This document shows positions 49,652 to 59,523 of a stretch of DNA of 64,000 bases, piece by piece. The notes beneath the pieces are model-generated. The model searched no databases. It was not told the DNA's origin and saw nothing but the letters and a program-made list of their open reading frames with translations. The position numbers and the translations under genes were made by a program. This DNA is from Defluviitaleaceae bacterium (GTDB taxonomy: Bacteria; Bacillota; Clostridia; Lachnospirales; UBA5962). Location of the stretch: assembly GCA_009779915.1 (NCBI GenBank), contig WRBA01000010.1, forward strand, positions 34,236 through 98,235, given 5' to 3'. Every line of letters starts with the position of its first letter. Positions within the stretch are counted from its first letter, which is position 1.

Positions 49652-50986
49652 ATGCAGCGTAAAATCATTATAATCGGAGCGGCAGGACGTGATTTTCACA
49701 ATTTCAACACTTTTTACAGAGACAACTCTGCTTATAAGGTGGTGGCTTTTACAGCCACTCAGATACCAAATATAGCGGATCGCAAGTATCCGGCAGCTCT
49801 TGCAGGCAGTCTTTATCCTGAGGGCATACCTATTTACGAACAAAATGACCTCGAAAAACTAATCAAAGACCTTGACGCTGATGAATGTGTGTTCTCATAC
49901 AGCGATATTACTTATGCGGAGGTAATGGGGGTAGGGGCTATAGTAAATGCTGCCGGGGCGGACTTTACTCTCCTTGGACCTAAAAGCACTATGCTAAAAA
50001 GCAACAAGCCTGTAATTGCAGTAGGGGCCATCCGTACAGGCTGCGGCAAAAGCCAAACTTCCCGCCGTGTGGCTGAAATTTTAATGGCCAATAACCTTAA
50101 AGTTATTGCCATCCGCCATCCTATGCCGTATGGTGATCTTGTGGCGCAAAAAGTCCAGCGTTTTGCTGTAATCGAAGACCTTGCAAAACATAAATGCACT
50201 ATAGAGGAAATGGAGGAGTATGAGCCTCATATCGCTCGCGGCAATGTTATTTACGCCGGTGTGGATTACGAAGCTATACTTAGAGCCGCGGAAAATGACC
50301 CGGACGGCTGTGATGTAATTTTGTGGGACGGCGGCAATAACGATTTTCCATTTTTTCAGCCTGACCTTATGGTAACAGTTGTTGACCCTCATCGCCCAGG
50401 GCATGAGCTTAATTATTATCCCGGCGAGGTTACTTTACGTATGGCAGATGTTGCGGTTATAAACAAAATCGACTCTGCCGACTTTGAAAAGATTCAAGAA
50501 GTTAGAAAAAATATTGAAATTATAAACCCTAAAGCTATAGTTGTTGATGCGGCTTCCACCATAACTGTGGAAAACCCTGAAATTATACGAGGCAAGCGTG
50601 TTTTGGTAATTGAAGACGGGCCGACATTAACCCATGGTGAAATGAAAATAGGGGCAGGTATAGTTGCGGCTAGACGCTTTGGCGCAGCTGAAATAATTGA
50701 CCCAAGACCTTATGCCGTCGGGGAAATTGCTGAAACTTATAAAAAATATCCGAATATCGGCACATTGCTTCCTGCTATGGGTTATGGTGAAAAGCAAATG
50801 GCTGACCTTTCAGCCACAATTGAAAGTGCCGAGTGCGATGCGGTAATCATAGCGACACCTATAGATTTAACAAGAGTAGTTGATATTAAAAAGCCTAATA
50901 CACGGGTAGAGTACAGCCTTCAAGAAATTGGCAGCCCGACTATGGAGGATGTTATGGCAGACTTTATTAAAAAGGCGAAAAAATAA
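49652..50986 (+). CDS. Cyclic 2,3-diphosphoglycerate synthetase-like GTPase
   Basis: This 444-residue protein has a Rossmann-like start (RKIIIIGAAGRDFHNFN), then a P-loop (VGAIRTGCGKSQTSR, about 127-141), DVILWDGGNNDFPF and VAVINKIDSAD. It matches the bacterial family named after cyclic 2,3-diphosphoglycerate synthetase of methanogens. In bacteria that activity is not established, and homologues often sit in amino-acid or purine catabolic clusters. The GAGAAGGAG site is good. An amidase follows after 27 bp. Confidence 0.85.
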   Translation: MQRKIIIIGAAGRDFHNFNTFYRDNSAYKVVAFTATQIPNIADRKYPAALAGSLYPEGIPIYEQNDLEKLIKDLDADECVFSYSDITYAEVMGVGAIVNAAGADFTLLGPKSTMLKSNKPVIAVGAIRTGCGKSQTSRRVAEILMANNLKVIAIRHPMPYGDLVAQKVQRFAVIEDLAKHKCTIEEMEEYEPHIARGNVIYAGVDYEAILRAAENDPDGCDVILWDGGNNDFPFFQPDLMVTVVDPHRPGHELNYYPGEVTLRMADVAVINKIDSADFEKIQEVRKNIEIINPKAIVVDAASTITVENPEIIRGKRVLVIEDGPTLTHGEMKIGAGIVAARRFGAAEIIDPRPYAVGEIAETYKKYPNIGTLLPAMGYGEKQMADLSATIESAECDAVIIATPIDLTRVVDIKKPNTRVEYSLQEIGSPTMEDVMADFIKKAKK

Positions 50987-51013
50987 AAATCTAAAGAAAA
51001 GGGGTATTTCGCA

Positions 51014-52480
51014 ATGTCTGTAAAAAAAGGAAGTCCCATTGTAGATTTATATGCGTGGCAGCTCTCTCGGGAGATACATAAAGGCAATATATCCGCTTAT
51101 GAGGTGATGGAAGCGTTTTTAGACAGGATTGATGAAGTAAACCCCAAAGTAAACGCCATTGTTGCGCTGAGAGAGCGGGATGAGCTTTTAAAAGAAGCTA
51201 AAGCAAAAGATGGCTCTCTCAGTAAAGCTTCTGGTGGCGGCTGGATGCACGGTTTTCCTCAAGCTATCAAGGATTTAGAGGACACTAAAGGAATTAAAAG
51301 TACAAACGGCTATCTTGGGGACGCAGAGCGTATCCCGGACAATGACAGCCTCCTTGTAAGCAATATAAAAAAAGCCGGAGCCATTATTATCGGAAAGACT
51401 AATTCGCCGGAATGGGGCTTTGGCTCCCAAACTTATAATGAAGTTTATGGGGCGACAGGAAACCCTTATAATCCTGAGTTGACAGCCGGCGGTTCAAGTG
51501 GGGGAGCTGCTTGTGCCGCGGCTCTTAATATGCAAGCAGTGGTTGACGGGAGCGATTTTATGGGCTCTCTTAGGAATCCGGCAGGATATTGCAATATATT
51601 TGGCTTTAGACCGTCCTGGGGGCGGGTTCCTTCTCTAAGCCCGGATTTATTCTACCAAAACTGTGGCGTTAAAGGTCCTATGGGGCGCACTGTACCTGAT
51701 TTGGCATTGCTGCTTTCCACATTGTCAGGGTATAATCCTAAAATTCCGGCCTCTTTGGAGGATGATGTTAATTTAAAGTCATTGACCCCTGATAATGTTT
51801 GTGAAAAATTGCAAGGGGATGTACGAGGATTGAAAATCGCTTGGATGGGCGATTTAGACGGCTACCTGCCTATGGAAGAGGGGGTTCTTAAAGTATGTGA
51901 GGAGGCTCTTAAAAAACTTTCAAAAGATGCGGGAGTAGTGGTTGAGCATGTAAAGCCATTCTTTAATCCGGCAGAGTTTTGGGAGAAGGTATGGCTTCCT
52001 ATCCGTCACTTTGCAGCAGCAGCTTTAAAGCCCCTTTATGATGATCCTAATAAGCGCAAGCTGTTAAAACCGGAGGCTGTGTTTGAATATGAGAGTTCTT
52101 TAAAATACAGTGCCTCAGATTTGTATAAAGCAGGTGTGCTGCGCTCTGAATTGTATGCGGCTACTATGAAAATATTTGAAAATTACGATTTCATAGCTTC
52201 TCCTACGGCTCAGGTATTTCCTTTTAATAAAACAACTCATTGGCCAAAAGAAATTGCAGGTAAGAAAATGGACGCATACTTTCGTTGGATGGAAGTTGTC
52301 TCTCATTGGACTATGACAGGATGTCCTGTTGCAGCTGTTCCGGCAGGGTTTAGTGAGGATAATCGCCCTATGGGATTGCAAATCGCAGGTAAACCGCGGA
52401 GTGACTTTAAACTTTTACAATTTGTATATGGATATGAAAAGGTTCATGAGGAAATTATAAACCGTAGGTCAACATTTTAG
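51014..52480 (+). CDS. Amidase (amidase signature family), copy 1
   Basis: This 488-residue amidase-signature enzyme uses a Ser-cisSer-Lys triad: Lys in GFPQAIKDLEDT, cis-Ser in TAGGSSGGAACA, nucleophile Ser in DGSDFMGSLRNPAG. The C-terminal part contains GCPVAAVPAGFSEDNRPMGLQ. It hydrolyses an amide, substrate unknown. It follows the cyclic-DPG-synthetase-like gene and precedes a methyltransferase with a 15-bp gap, suggesting an operon running to 56 kb. Confidence 0.9.
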   Translation: MSVKKGSPIVDLYAWQLSREIHKGNISAYEVMEAFLDRIDEVNPKVNAIVALRERDELLKEAKAKDGSLSKASGGGWMHGFPQAIKDLEDTKGIKSTNGYLGDAERIPDNDSLLVSNIKKAGAIIIGKTNSPEWGFGSQTYNEVYGATGNPYNPELTAGGSSGGAACAAALNMQAVVDGSDFMGSLRNPAGYCNIFGFRPSWGRVPSLSPDLFYQNCGVKGPMGRTVPDLALLLSTLSGYNPKIPASLEDDVNLKSLTPDNVCEKLQGDVRGLKIAWMGDLDGYLPMEEGVLKVCEEALKKLSKDAGVVVEHVKPFFNPAEFWEKVWLPIRHFAAAALKPLYDDPNKRKLLKPEAVFEYESSLKYSASDLYKAGVLRSELYAATMKIFENYDFIASPTAQVFPFNKTTHWPKEIAGKKMDAYFRWMEVVSHWTMTGCPVAAVPAGFSEDNRPMGLQIAGKPRSDFKLLQFVYGYEKVHEEIINRRSTF

Positions 52481-52495
52481 GAGGTCCATAAATAA

Positions 52496-53284
52496 ATGAA
52501 AAAAGAAACAGAAGATAAGCTTGCCTGCTCTCTAACAGCTGAAACTACGGAGCTTGTGCCTTTTTTGCCATACTTACTTCAAGACTTTTGGGAGCTTGGA
52601 AGCAGCCCAAAGGATATGATAGGTTTAATAGAAAAGCATATGTCTCTAAAAAGTGACAGCAAAATACTGGATTTAGCTTGTGGCAAGGGTGCTGTGTCTG
52701 TTAATATTGCAAAAAAGTTAGGTATTAATATATATGGATTTGACCTTATCACTGAGTTTATTGAATATGCCAAAAATAAGGCGAAAGAATTTAATGTTTC
52801 CGATTTATGCCATTTTCAATGTGCGGATGTGAATGAAATTGTGGATATAGAAAAAGATTATGATTGTGTAATTTTTGGTGCGGCGGGAAATATATTAGGT
52901 AACCCTGAAGAGACTTTGAAAAAGCTTAAAAACCCCCTTAAGACTGGTTTTGGCGGATATATTATAATCGATGAGGCTTTTTTGCCTGATACTGGGAGCA
53001 ATGAGGAGGTAAAGTATAAAAATTATGACTATCTTACCCATAAAGAGTGGTTGTCTTTGTTTGAGAATAACGGTCTTAAGCTTGTAGAAGAGCTGCAAAA
53101 CGATGAAGACTACGACTTTGATACAGATAATAAAAATATTGTTAGAAGGGCAAATGAGCTGATTATGAAATATCCGCAAAAACGAGCTATATTTGAAGGA
53201 TATATCAAGAGCCAATCAAACGAGTGTACTGACTTGGAGCGCAATGTCATTGCAGTTACTTGGATGCTGCAAAAACTGAGGTGA
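52496..53284 (+). CDS. Class I SAM-dependent methyltransferase
   Basis: This 262-residue protein has motif I LDLACGKGAVSVNIAKKLG (about 60-78), an acidic end of strand 2 (YGFDLITEFIEYA) and motif II region DYDCVIFGAAGN. The substrate is unknown. It starts after GGAGGTCC and ends 4 bp before the lipid kinase gene. Confidence 0.85.
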   Translation: MKKETEDKLACSLTAETTELVPFLPYLLQDFWELGSSPKDMIGLIEKHMSLKSDSKILDLACGKGAVSVNIAKKLGINIYGFDLITEFIEYAKNKAKEFNVSDLCHFQCADVNEIVDIEKDYDCVIFGAAGNILGNPEETLKKLKNPLKTGFGGYIIIDEAFLPDTGSNEEVKYKNYDYLTHKEWLSLFENNGLKLVEELQNDEDYDFDTDNKNIVRRANELIMKYPQKRAIFEGYIKSQSNECTDLERNVIAVTWMLQKLR

Positions 53285-53288
53285 GGCA

Positions 53289-54251
53289 ATGAAGCATCTT
53301 GTTGTGGTTAATCCAATATCTTTTAACAAAAAAGCTGAAATGACAGCTGTGATACGTGATATCAATGCGTATTTTGACAGGGATGACAATAAAGATATAG
53401 ATTATTATATATATATTTCACGCTATCCGCGTGATGCAGTTAGTGTCATAAAAAAATATATAGGAAAAACTAAAGATACTGTCCGCGTTTATTCTGTAGG
53501 CGGTGACGGTATAATGTTTGACTGCTTAAATGGCATAGTCACATTTGAAAATGCGGAACTTGCAGTTATCCCTTACGGTATATCTAACGATTTTGTCCGT
53601 GCCTTTGGTGAGAATGCAGCACATGTATTTCGCGATATTGAAAAACAGGTAAAAGCTGAAACTATTCCTACAGATGTTATAAATGTTGGTGGTAAGCACT
53701 CGTTAAACTTTTGTGCTGTCGGGGTTGAGGCGGCTTCTGTATTAAAATATTACGGGATATGCAGAAAATATCCTGATATTGCGAAAAAAATTGGCAAACC
53801 CTTATTTGTAGTTGGGGCACCTCTTGCCCTTATGGATAAAAAGCTTGTTCATCAGGAATATGAAGTGACAATCGATGGGGTAAATTATAATGGGAGATAT
53901 TGTACAATAAATATTGCAAATAATCCTTGTTACGGCGGCAATAAGACCCCTGCGCCAATGGCGCATCCGGCTGATGGGTTTTTGGATATTATACTGGCGA
54001 AGAGTATAAGCAGGCTTCGGCTTTTAAGTGTGATTTACGATTATACCAAAGGAAAATACTATAAATATCCGGGGATATTTAAATATATAAGGGGTACGGA
54101 AGTGTCAATACGTTCACAAAGCCCTTTGCAAATAAATACTGACGGCGAGTCTTATTATGATGCTCGTTTGGATGCGAAAATTATACCCAGTGCTGTGAAA
54201 ATAGCGGCTCCGGACGGTCTTAAGTATGTACGAAGGAGAGAGTTGCTGTGA
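53289..54251 (+). CDS. Diacylglycerol kinase-family lipid kinase
   Basis: This 320-residue protein of the DagK/YegS/sphingosine kinase fold has VVNPISFNKKA near the start, the nucleotide motif VYSVGGDGIMFDCLNG (GGDG at 71-74, with Ile where Thr is usual) and the conserved IPYGISNDFVRAFG. It phosphorylates a lipid such as diacylglycerol or acts on a related substrate. The stop overlaps the GTG start of the hybrid kinase, so the two are translationally coupled. Confidence 0.86.
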   Translation: MKHLVVVNPISFNKKAEMTAVIRDINAYFDRDDNKDIDYYIYISRYPRDAVSVIKKYIGKTKDTVRVYSVGGDGIMFDCLNGIVTFENAELAVIPYGISNDFVRAFGENAAHVFRDIEKQVKAETIPTDVINVGGKHSLNFCAVGVEAASVLKYYGICRKYPDIAKKIGKPLFVVGAPLALMDKKLVHQEYEVTIDGVNYNGRYCTINIANNPCYGGNKTPAPMAHPADGFLDIILAKSISRLRLLSVIYDYTKGKYYKYPGIFKYIRGTEVSIRSQSPLQINTDGESYYDARLDAKIIPSAVKIAAPDGLKYVRRRELL

Positions 54252-56263
54252 ATGATAAGCAGGAAAGAACCCATATAATCATAGCAAATAGTATAGCAGT
54301 GTTTATGGTGACTTTCTACAGTTTTGTGAGATCTTTTTACTTTATTTATATCGGGCAAGGAGACAGGGTTATATTCTTTTTTTTAGCCTCTATGATTACA
54401 GCCGTTGTAATGTGCGTAGTATGCATTGTTTTAAAAAACGCTGAAGCTCTTGCGTTTTTGGTTCCCAGCATTATTATAACAGGTATATCTATATATGCAT
54501 TCATAGCCGGGGGTACAGATAATTATTTTATAATCTTAGTGGGAGTTATCTCTGTAAGTGGGGTATATTTTAGTATTAAATATTTTTTAAGGTTTGTATT
54601 GTTTGTAAATGTACTTGTTTTTACGTCTTTAGTTATATTTCGATTTCCCCTAGAGGGTTATAGTACTCTTATGACAGCTTTATACATCCGATGGTTATTG
54701 GCTGGTCTGTGTACGCTGATTGTGTATCTAACTGTACGGCATGGAGTAAACAGGTACTCTAAAGCTAATGCCTCTATGGATTCTTTTTTGACTATGCTTG
54801 AGACTACGCCTAATATAGTTGCTATTGTAGATGAGCAAAACCGTGTAAAATATATAAGCAAATCTCTGGCAAATTTTGCAAATATTGAAAGGGCCGAACT
54901 CGTTGCTTACCGTCCTTTTTTAGATTTGTTTAATAACCCTGATATGATGGATATGATGACTTCTGTTTTAAACAACGACTTAGACTCCGGTGACACCGCA
55001 AAAGCTATTATTGATGGGGAAGAGCGTTACTATAAAGTAATTTCAGTACCCTTAGAAACGGCTGAAAAAGGTAGATTAATTGATATCACTGATGTAACGC
55101 CAATTATGATAGCAAGATATCAAGCCGAAAGCGCGTCCACCGCTAAAAGCGACTTTTTATCGAAAATGTCCCATGAAATTCGTACTCCTATGAATGCAAT
55201 TATAGGTATGACAAATATTGCAAGAAATGTTGATGATCCCAAGCGAAAAGAAGATGCATTGATAAAAATTGACGCAGCCTCTAAACATCTTCTTGGGCTG
55301 ATTAATGATATTTTAGATGTGTCAAAAATAGAAGCGGATAAATTTGAGCTTTATTACCATACTTTTGATTTTAGGAAGATGATTCATAACACCATTAATG
55401 TGATTAGTGTGCACAGTGAGGAAAAGAGTCAAAAGCTAATAATAAATTTAGATGAGTGTTTGCCTCAGTATATAATTTGTGATGAGCTTAAGTTGACACA
55501 AGTTATTACAAATCTTATCTCCAATGCGGTTAAATTTACACCGGAAGGCGGGACTGTAAGATTTAACGCTACATGCGGCGTAACGCCAAATACATTGCGG
55601 ATTGATATTTCTGATAACGGCATAGGGATATCGGAAGAACAGCAGCTGCGCTTATTTAACGCGTTTGAACAAGCGGATGTCAGCACAACTCGCAAATTTG
55701 GCGGTACAGGTCTTGGTCTTGCTATCTCAAAGCGGATTGTGGAGATGATGGGCGGACAAATTTGGATTGAATCAAAGTTAGGTGTCGGCACGTCGTCTAT
55801 ATTTACTTTTACATTTGAAGAAGCTGAGTACGAGCCTGCTTTGGACGAAGCCGAAGAAATTTTGGCGGATACTTATCCTATAAGGTTTCGCGGCACAAAT
55901 ATTCTTATTGCGGAAGATGTGGATATAAACCGTGAAATTATAGAAGCTATCCTGGATGAAACTGAAATTTCTATTGATTTTGCACTAAATGGCTTAGAAG
56001 TTGTTTCAATGTTTAAAGAAAGCCCGGATAAATACAGTCTTATTCTTATGGATATACAAATGCCTGAAATGGACGGATTTGATGCCACAAAAGCCATTCG
56101 CGCTCTTGATTTAGAAAAGGCTAAAACTATCCCAATAGTGGCAATGACCGCAAATGTATTTAAAGAAGATATAGAAAAATGCTTAAGCGTAGGCATGAAT
56201 GACCATTTAGGCAAACCGGTTGATATTAATGAGCTTATTAAGGTTCTTAAGCATTATTTATAG
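54248..56263 (+). CDS. Hybrid sensor histidine kinase with receiver domain
   Basis: Domains of this 671-residue protein in order: about six membrane helices (residues 10-165), a PAS-like domain (180-290), HisKA with phospho-accepting His309 (KMSHEIRTPMN), HATPase_c (NAVKFTPEGG, DNGIGISEEQQ, GTGLGLAISKRI) and a receiver domain with Asp602 (LMDIQMPEMDGFDA) and the Lys in HLGKPVD. The GTG start overlaps the upstream TGA. No cognate output regulator is next to it, so a phosphorelay partner lies elsewhere. Coupling with a lipid kinase hints at a membrane-lipid signal, but this is inference. Confidence 0.92.
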   Translation: MNDKQERTHIIIANSIAVFMVTFYSFVRSFYFIYIGQGDRVIFFFLASMITAVVMCVVCIVLKNAEALAFLVPSIIITGISIYAFIAGGTDNYFIILVGVISVSGVYFSIKYFLRFVLFVNVLVFTSLVIFRFPLEGYSTLMTALYIRWLLAGLCTLIVYLTVRHGVNRYSKANASMDSFLTMLETTPNIVAIVDEQNRVKYISKSLANFANIERAELVAYRPFLDLFNNPDMMDMMTSVLNNDLDSGDTAKAIIDGEERYYKVISVPLETAEKGRLIDITDVTPIMIARYQAESASTAKSDFLSKMSHEIRTPMNAIIGMTNIARNVDDPKRKEDALIKIDAASKHLLGLINDILDVSKIEADKFELYYHTFDFRKMIHNTINVISVHSEEKSQKLIINLDECLPQYIICDELKLTQVITNLISNAVKFTPEGGTVRFNATCGVTPNTLRIDISDNGIGISEEQQLRLFNAFEQADVSTTRKFGGTGLGLAISKRIVEMMGGQIWIESKLGVGTSSIFTFTFEEAEYEPALDEAEEILADTYPIRFRGTNILIAEDVDINREIIEAILDETEISIDFALNGLEVVSMFKESPDKYSLILMDIQMPEMDGFDATKAIRALDLEKAKTIPIVAMTANVFKEDIEKCLSVGMNDHLGKPVDINELIKVLKHYL

Positions 56264-56297
56264 TATAGTTTAAGAGCATTTGGCTATAAAGAGGATT

Positions 56298-57131
56298 ATG
56301 ATGTATTGGAAGAAGCGAGTTATGAAATATGCGGCGGTACTGTTGGCAATTGTTATTGGCATTCACATTGTCCACGGTCTTAGCTTAGATAGGATTATTC
56401 AATATAAGGAAGTCTCTTTCTACAGCGAGAGGCTTCCGGCACATATGGATGGGTATAGGATTGCCTTTATAACAGATACCCATGATATTTCAGGTGATAG
56501 GCTGGTTGCTGTTGTAGATAGGTTAAATACCTTGGATATTGATTTACTGCTTTTGGGAGGGGATTATCAATCTTTGCGCCGCTTAAGAGACAGGGAGGAT
56601 ATGAGCCCCAAATTTCGCACTATAGGGATTTTATCTATGGTTGAGACTGCCGATGGTATTTTTGGAGTGGTGGGTAATCACGATATAGATACGATGTTAC
56701 GTGACGCGATGGAGCCGTATGATAATATGACTCTTCTTTGGGATGAGGGCGTACATATTAGAGAGGGGTTTTTTCTTGGCGGGGTGGATTACCTTAGGTT
56801 TCGCCGACCCAGTATAGCCTCTGCTATAGAAGGGGCGCAGCCTGATGATTTTGTTATACTCCTATCCCATCATCCTGATATTTCTATGAGGCAGGATACC
56901 ACAGGTGTGGATTTAATACTAAGCGGTCATACCCACGGCGGGCAAATTACGTTTTTTGGGCTGTGGGCACCGGCTATGTACTCTATCAGTCAATACGGGC
57001 AGCGATTTCGCTCCGGCTGGGCAGCTTCAGCGGACGGGGTGCCGGTGTATGTTAGTAATGGAGTAGGAGGTTATTTGCCAAGGATATTCGCAAGACCTCA
57101 GGTTATTTTGATGACTTTGTACAGGTATTAA
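56298..57131 (+). CDS. Metallophosphoesterase, membrane-anchored (YkuE/YaeI-like)
   Basis: This protein of about 277 residues has one N-terminal membrane helix (AAVLLAIVIGIHIVHGL), then a calcineurin-type metal site: FITDTHD (the usual DxH is DTH), LLLLGGDYQS, VGNHDID, LLSHHPDIS and SGHTHGGQI. It probably hydrolyses a lipid-linked or cell-wall phosphoester (UDP-diacylglucosamine-type enzymes share this architecture). The ATG at 56298 follows AGAGGA; the upstream TTG is rejected. Confidence 0.87.
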   Translation: MMYWKKRVMKYAAVLLAIVIGIHIVHGLSLDRIIQYKEVSFYSERLPAHMDGYRIAFITDTHDISGDRLVAVVDRLNTLDIDLLLLGGDYQSLRRLRDREDMSPKFRTIGILSMVETADGIFGVVGNHDIDTMLRDAMEPYDNMTLLWDEGVHIREGFFLGGVDYLRFRRPSIASAIEGAQPDDFVILLSHHPDISMRQDTTGVDLILSGHTHGGQITFFGLWAPAMYSISQYGQRFRSGWAASADGVPVYVSNGVGGYLPRIFARPQVILMTLYRY

Positions 57132-57152
57132 TGATGAATAAGGGGGATATGT

Positions 57153-58604
57153 ATGTTTATTTTGGAAGAGTGTACGGTGGAAAGTATTAATCAAGCTTTT
57201 GCAAAAGGCGAGCTTACATCTTACGAGCTTACACTTATGTATTTGGAGCGTATTGCAAAATTCGATCAAGATGGACCTAAACTTAATTCGGTACTTGAAG
57301 TAAACCCGGATGCTCTTTTTATAGCCGCAGCTATGGATAGGGAGAGGGAAATGGGAAAAATCCGCTCAGCTCTGCACGGTATTCCTATCATACTTAAAGA
57401 TAATATTAACACGAAGGATAAAATGCGTACATCAGCAGGCTCTATAGCTTTGGATGATAATTTTGCTGCCTATGACGCTCATATTGCAGCGCGGATACGT
57501 GATGGGGGTCTGGTTATACTTGGCAAAGCTAATATGACGGAGCTTGCTAACTTCATGTCTTATAATATGAACGGTGGATATTCCTCCCGTGGGGGGCAAG
57601 TGGTTAATCCTTATAAAAGCGACGCTCCGGTTTACGGTTCCTCCGGCGGCTCGGCCGTTGCGGTGTCAGGCAATATTTGCGCCCTTGCTATCGGTACGGA
57701 AACCAATGGCTCTATAATCGCACCATCATTTATAAACGGCTGTACAGGCATAAAGCCTACTATGGGGCTTGTAAGCCGCGCCGGGATTATACCAATCAGC
57801 AACTCACAAGATACAGCAGGTCCAATGACCCGTACTGTGGCTGATTCAGCTGCACTTTTAAATATTATAGCAGGATATGATGAAAATGATCCGGCAACAT
57901 GGGTTTCTGAAGGCAAAATCCCTAAGGATTATACAAAATTTTTGGATGCAGATGGACTTAAAGGCTTAAGAGTGGGCATAAATTGGTTTAAAGCTGATAA
58001 GGAAAATAAGTTAAGACCTTTTGATGAGGATTTGCAAGCCCTTGCAAAGGCGGCAATTGATACAATAGCCAAATGCGGCGCGGAAATTTTGGATAACGCA
58101 TTTGTGACAATTGAAGACGGGATAGATTTGAATGTTATGTTATATGAGTTTCAAAAAGGGCTTAATGCTTACCTTGCAACCACAAATCCATCTAATAAAG
58201 TGCGCTCGCTTAAGGATATGATAGATTATTACGGTGACCATCCAAAAGAGGGGCTTAAATATGGCATGGGAAGGCTCCTTGATGCCCAATATAAAGCATC
58301 CGGCAATCTTAATGACCCGGAATACATAAATGCAAGGCTTAATTGTATAAATAAAACAAGGACGGAAGGGTTGGAGCGAGTATTCGATGAATTAAAATTA
58401 GATGTCCTTGTATGCCCTATGTTTTCAGGGCTTTCACCGATTTCAGGCTATCCTTCTATCTGTGTACCGGCAGGATATAAAAAAGACGGTACACCTTATG
58501 GAATAACATTTATAGGCAAACCTTTTGATGAAAAAACTATAATTGCAGCCGCATACGCTTATGAGCAGGCTTCGAAAATGCGTAAAGTGCCTGTTTTTGA
58601 TTAA
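57153..58604 (+). CDS. Amidase (amidase signature family), copy 2
   Basis: This 483-residue AS-family enzyme has the catalytic Lys in GIPIILKDNINTKD, cis-Ser in GSSGGSAVAVSG and nucleophile in GTETNGSIIAPS. The C-terminus holds GYPSICVPAGYKKDGTPYGI. It is a different subgroup from the amidase at 51.0 kb, with the GTETNGS form of the nucleophile motif. It starts after GGGGGAT and ends at a bidirectional terminator. Confidence 0.9.
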   Translation: MFILEECTVESINQAFAKGELTSYELTLMYLERIAKFDQDGPKLNSVLEVNPDALFIAAAMDREREMGKIRSALHGIPIILKDNINTKDKMRTSAGSIALDDNFAAYDAHIAARIRDGGLVILGKANMTELANFMSYNMNGGYSSRGGQVVNPYKSDAPVYGSSGGSAVAVSGNICALAIGTETNGSIIAPSFINGCTGIKPTMGLVSRAGIIPISNSQDTAGPMTRTVADSAALLNIIAGYDENDPATWVSEGKIPKDYTKFLDADGLKGLRVGINWFKADKENKLRPFDEDLQALAKAAIDTIAKCGAEILDNAFVTIEDGIDLNVMLYEFQKGLNAYLATTNPSNKVRSLKDMIDYYGDHPKEGLKYGMGRLLDAQYKASGNLNDPEYINARLNCINKTRTEGLERVFDELKLDVLVCPMFSGLSPISGYPSICVPAGYKKDGTPYGITFIGKPFDEKTIIAAAYAYEQASKMRKVPVFD

Positions 58605-58620
58605 ACAATTTGCAAAAAAT

Positions 58621-58659
58621 AAAAGAGCCGTTTAAGTTAATAAACGGCTCTTTTATTTT
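58621..58659. terminator. Bidirectional terminator between convergent genes
   Basis: GAGCCGTTTA (58625-58634) and TAAACGGCTC (58641-58650) form a perfect 10-bp stem, with AAAA before and TTTTATTTT after. It can end both the amidase and the opposing stalk-protein transcripts. Confidence 0.88.
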
Positions 58660-58685
58660 AGTTTTAGTGAATAAATAGTTGTTAA

Positions 58686-59462
58686 TTACTCCTCGTTATC
58701 GTCGTCCTCTTCTTCATTCCCATTCTCATATTCATCTTCATTGTCCTCATCCTCGTCCTCATCATGCTCTACATGAGCGTATTCATAATAGACGTAGTGT
58801 AGCGGAGCAACAGTAGTTATTAAAACAGTTGCAGTTTCTTCATCAAAATCCACATCAAAGCCAAGAGCTTCGCCTAAGTCTCTGAGCCTGAAGAAGTTAT
58901 TGCCGCCAACATTGTATGCAAGCAAATATACAGATTCTCCATCTACATAAATAGATGCGGTACTGAGCCAAGCATCAGCAAGGTTATCCACATCTTCCGG
59001 AGGAGACATTTCACCGCCTACAAGAGTATAAGTAAGACCTGTTGTAAGGCTTATTGCAAGAAGCTCTTCATCCCATTCCACTTCAAATTGGTTATAGGAG
59101 CCGCTTAGGGTATAAGCAATATCTCTAAGCATAAAGAAATTTTCATCATTAATATTAAATGCTCTGAAAGCCACGAGCTCACCGTCAACCAGCACAGTGT
59201 GGGCAGAGGGACGGGCGGTAATAGTTTCAGGTCTTTCTACTTGGGTAATAGGATATTCTTCTTCCTCTTCGTTATCTTCAAACTCATCAATAGCGGCGGG
59301 AAGGGTAACCGGGAGTACGTACTCAGTTTCATTTTCATTGTTGTAATCTTCTGCAATTTCCTCACCGTGTATTGTGCCGGTAAGCCCCATAACAAGGGAT
59401 AAAGCCAATACAATACCTACTAATTTTTGAGCGAAGCTGCGTCCATTTTTTTCATTTTTCAT
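58686..59462 (-). CDS. Secreted stalk-domain protein with acidic tail
   Basis: This 258-residue protein has a signal peptide (residues 1-33, SFAQKLVGIVLALSLVMGL), an acidic linker and two copper-amine-oxidase-N-like stalk repeats. Repeat 1 is VDGELVAFRAFNINDENFFM...VEWDEELLAISL; repeat 2 is VDGESVYLLAYNVGGNNFFR...VDFDEETATVLI. The last about 28 residues are almost entirely Asp, Glu and Asn. Stalk domains are structural units of clostridial surface proteins. The acidic end could bind cations or cationic surfaces. Confidence 0.8.
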   Translation of the reverse strand: MKNEKNGRSFAQKLVGIVLALSLVMGLTGTIHGEEIAEDYNNENETEYVLPVTLPAAIDEFEDNEEEEEYPITQVERPETITARPSAHTVLVDGELVAFRAFNINDENFFMLRDIAYTLSGSYNQFEVEWDEELLAISLTTGLTYTLVGGEMSPPEDVDNLADAWLSTASIYVDGESVYLLAYNVGGNNFFRLRDLGEALGFDVDFDEETATVLITTVAPLHYVYYEYAHVEHDEDEDEDNEDEYENGNEEEDDDNEE

Positions 59463-59523
59463 ATGTATCTCCTCCTTTTATTTTAAGGCGTATAGCCAAA
59501 ATGACAATTTATAAATACTAATT

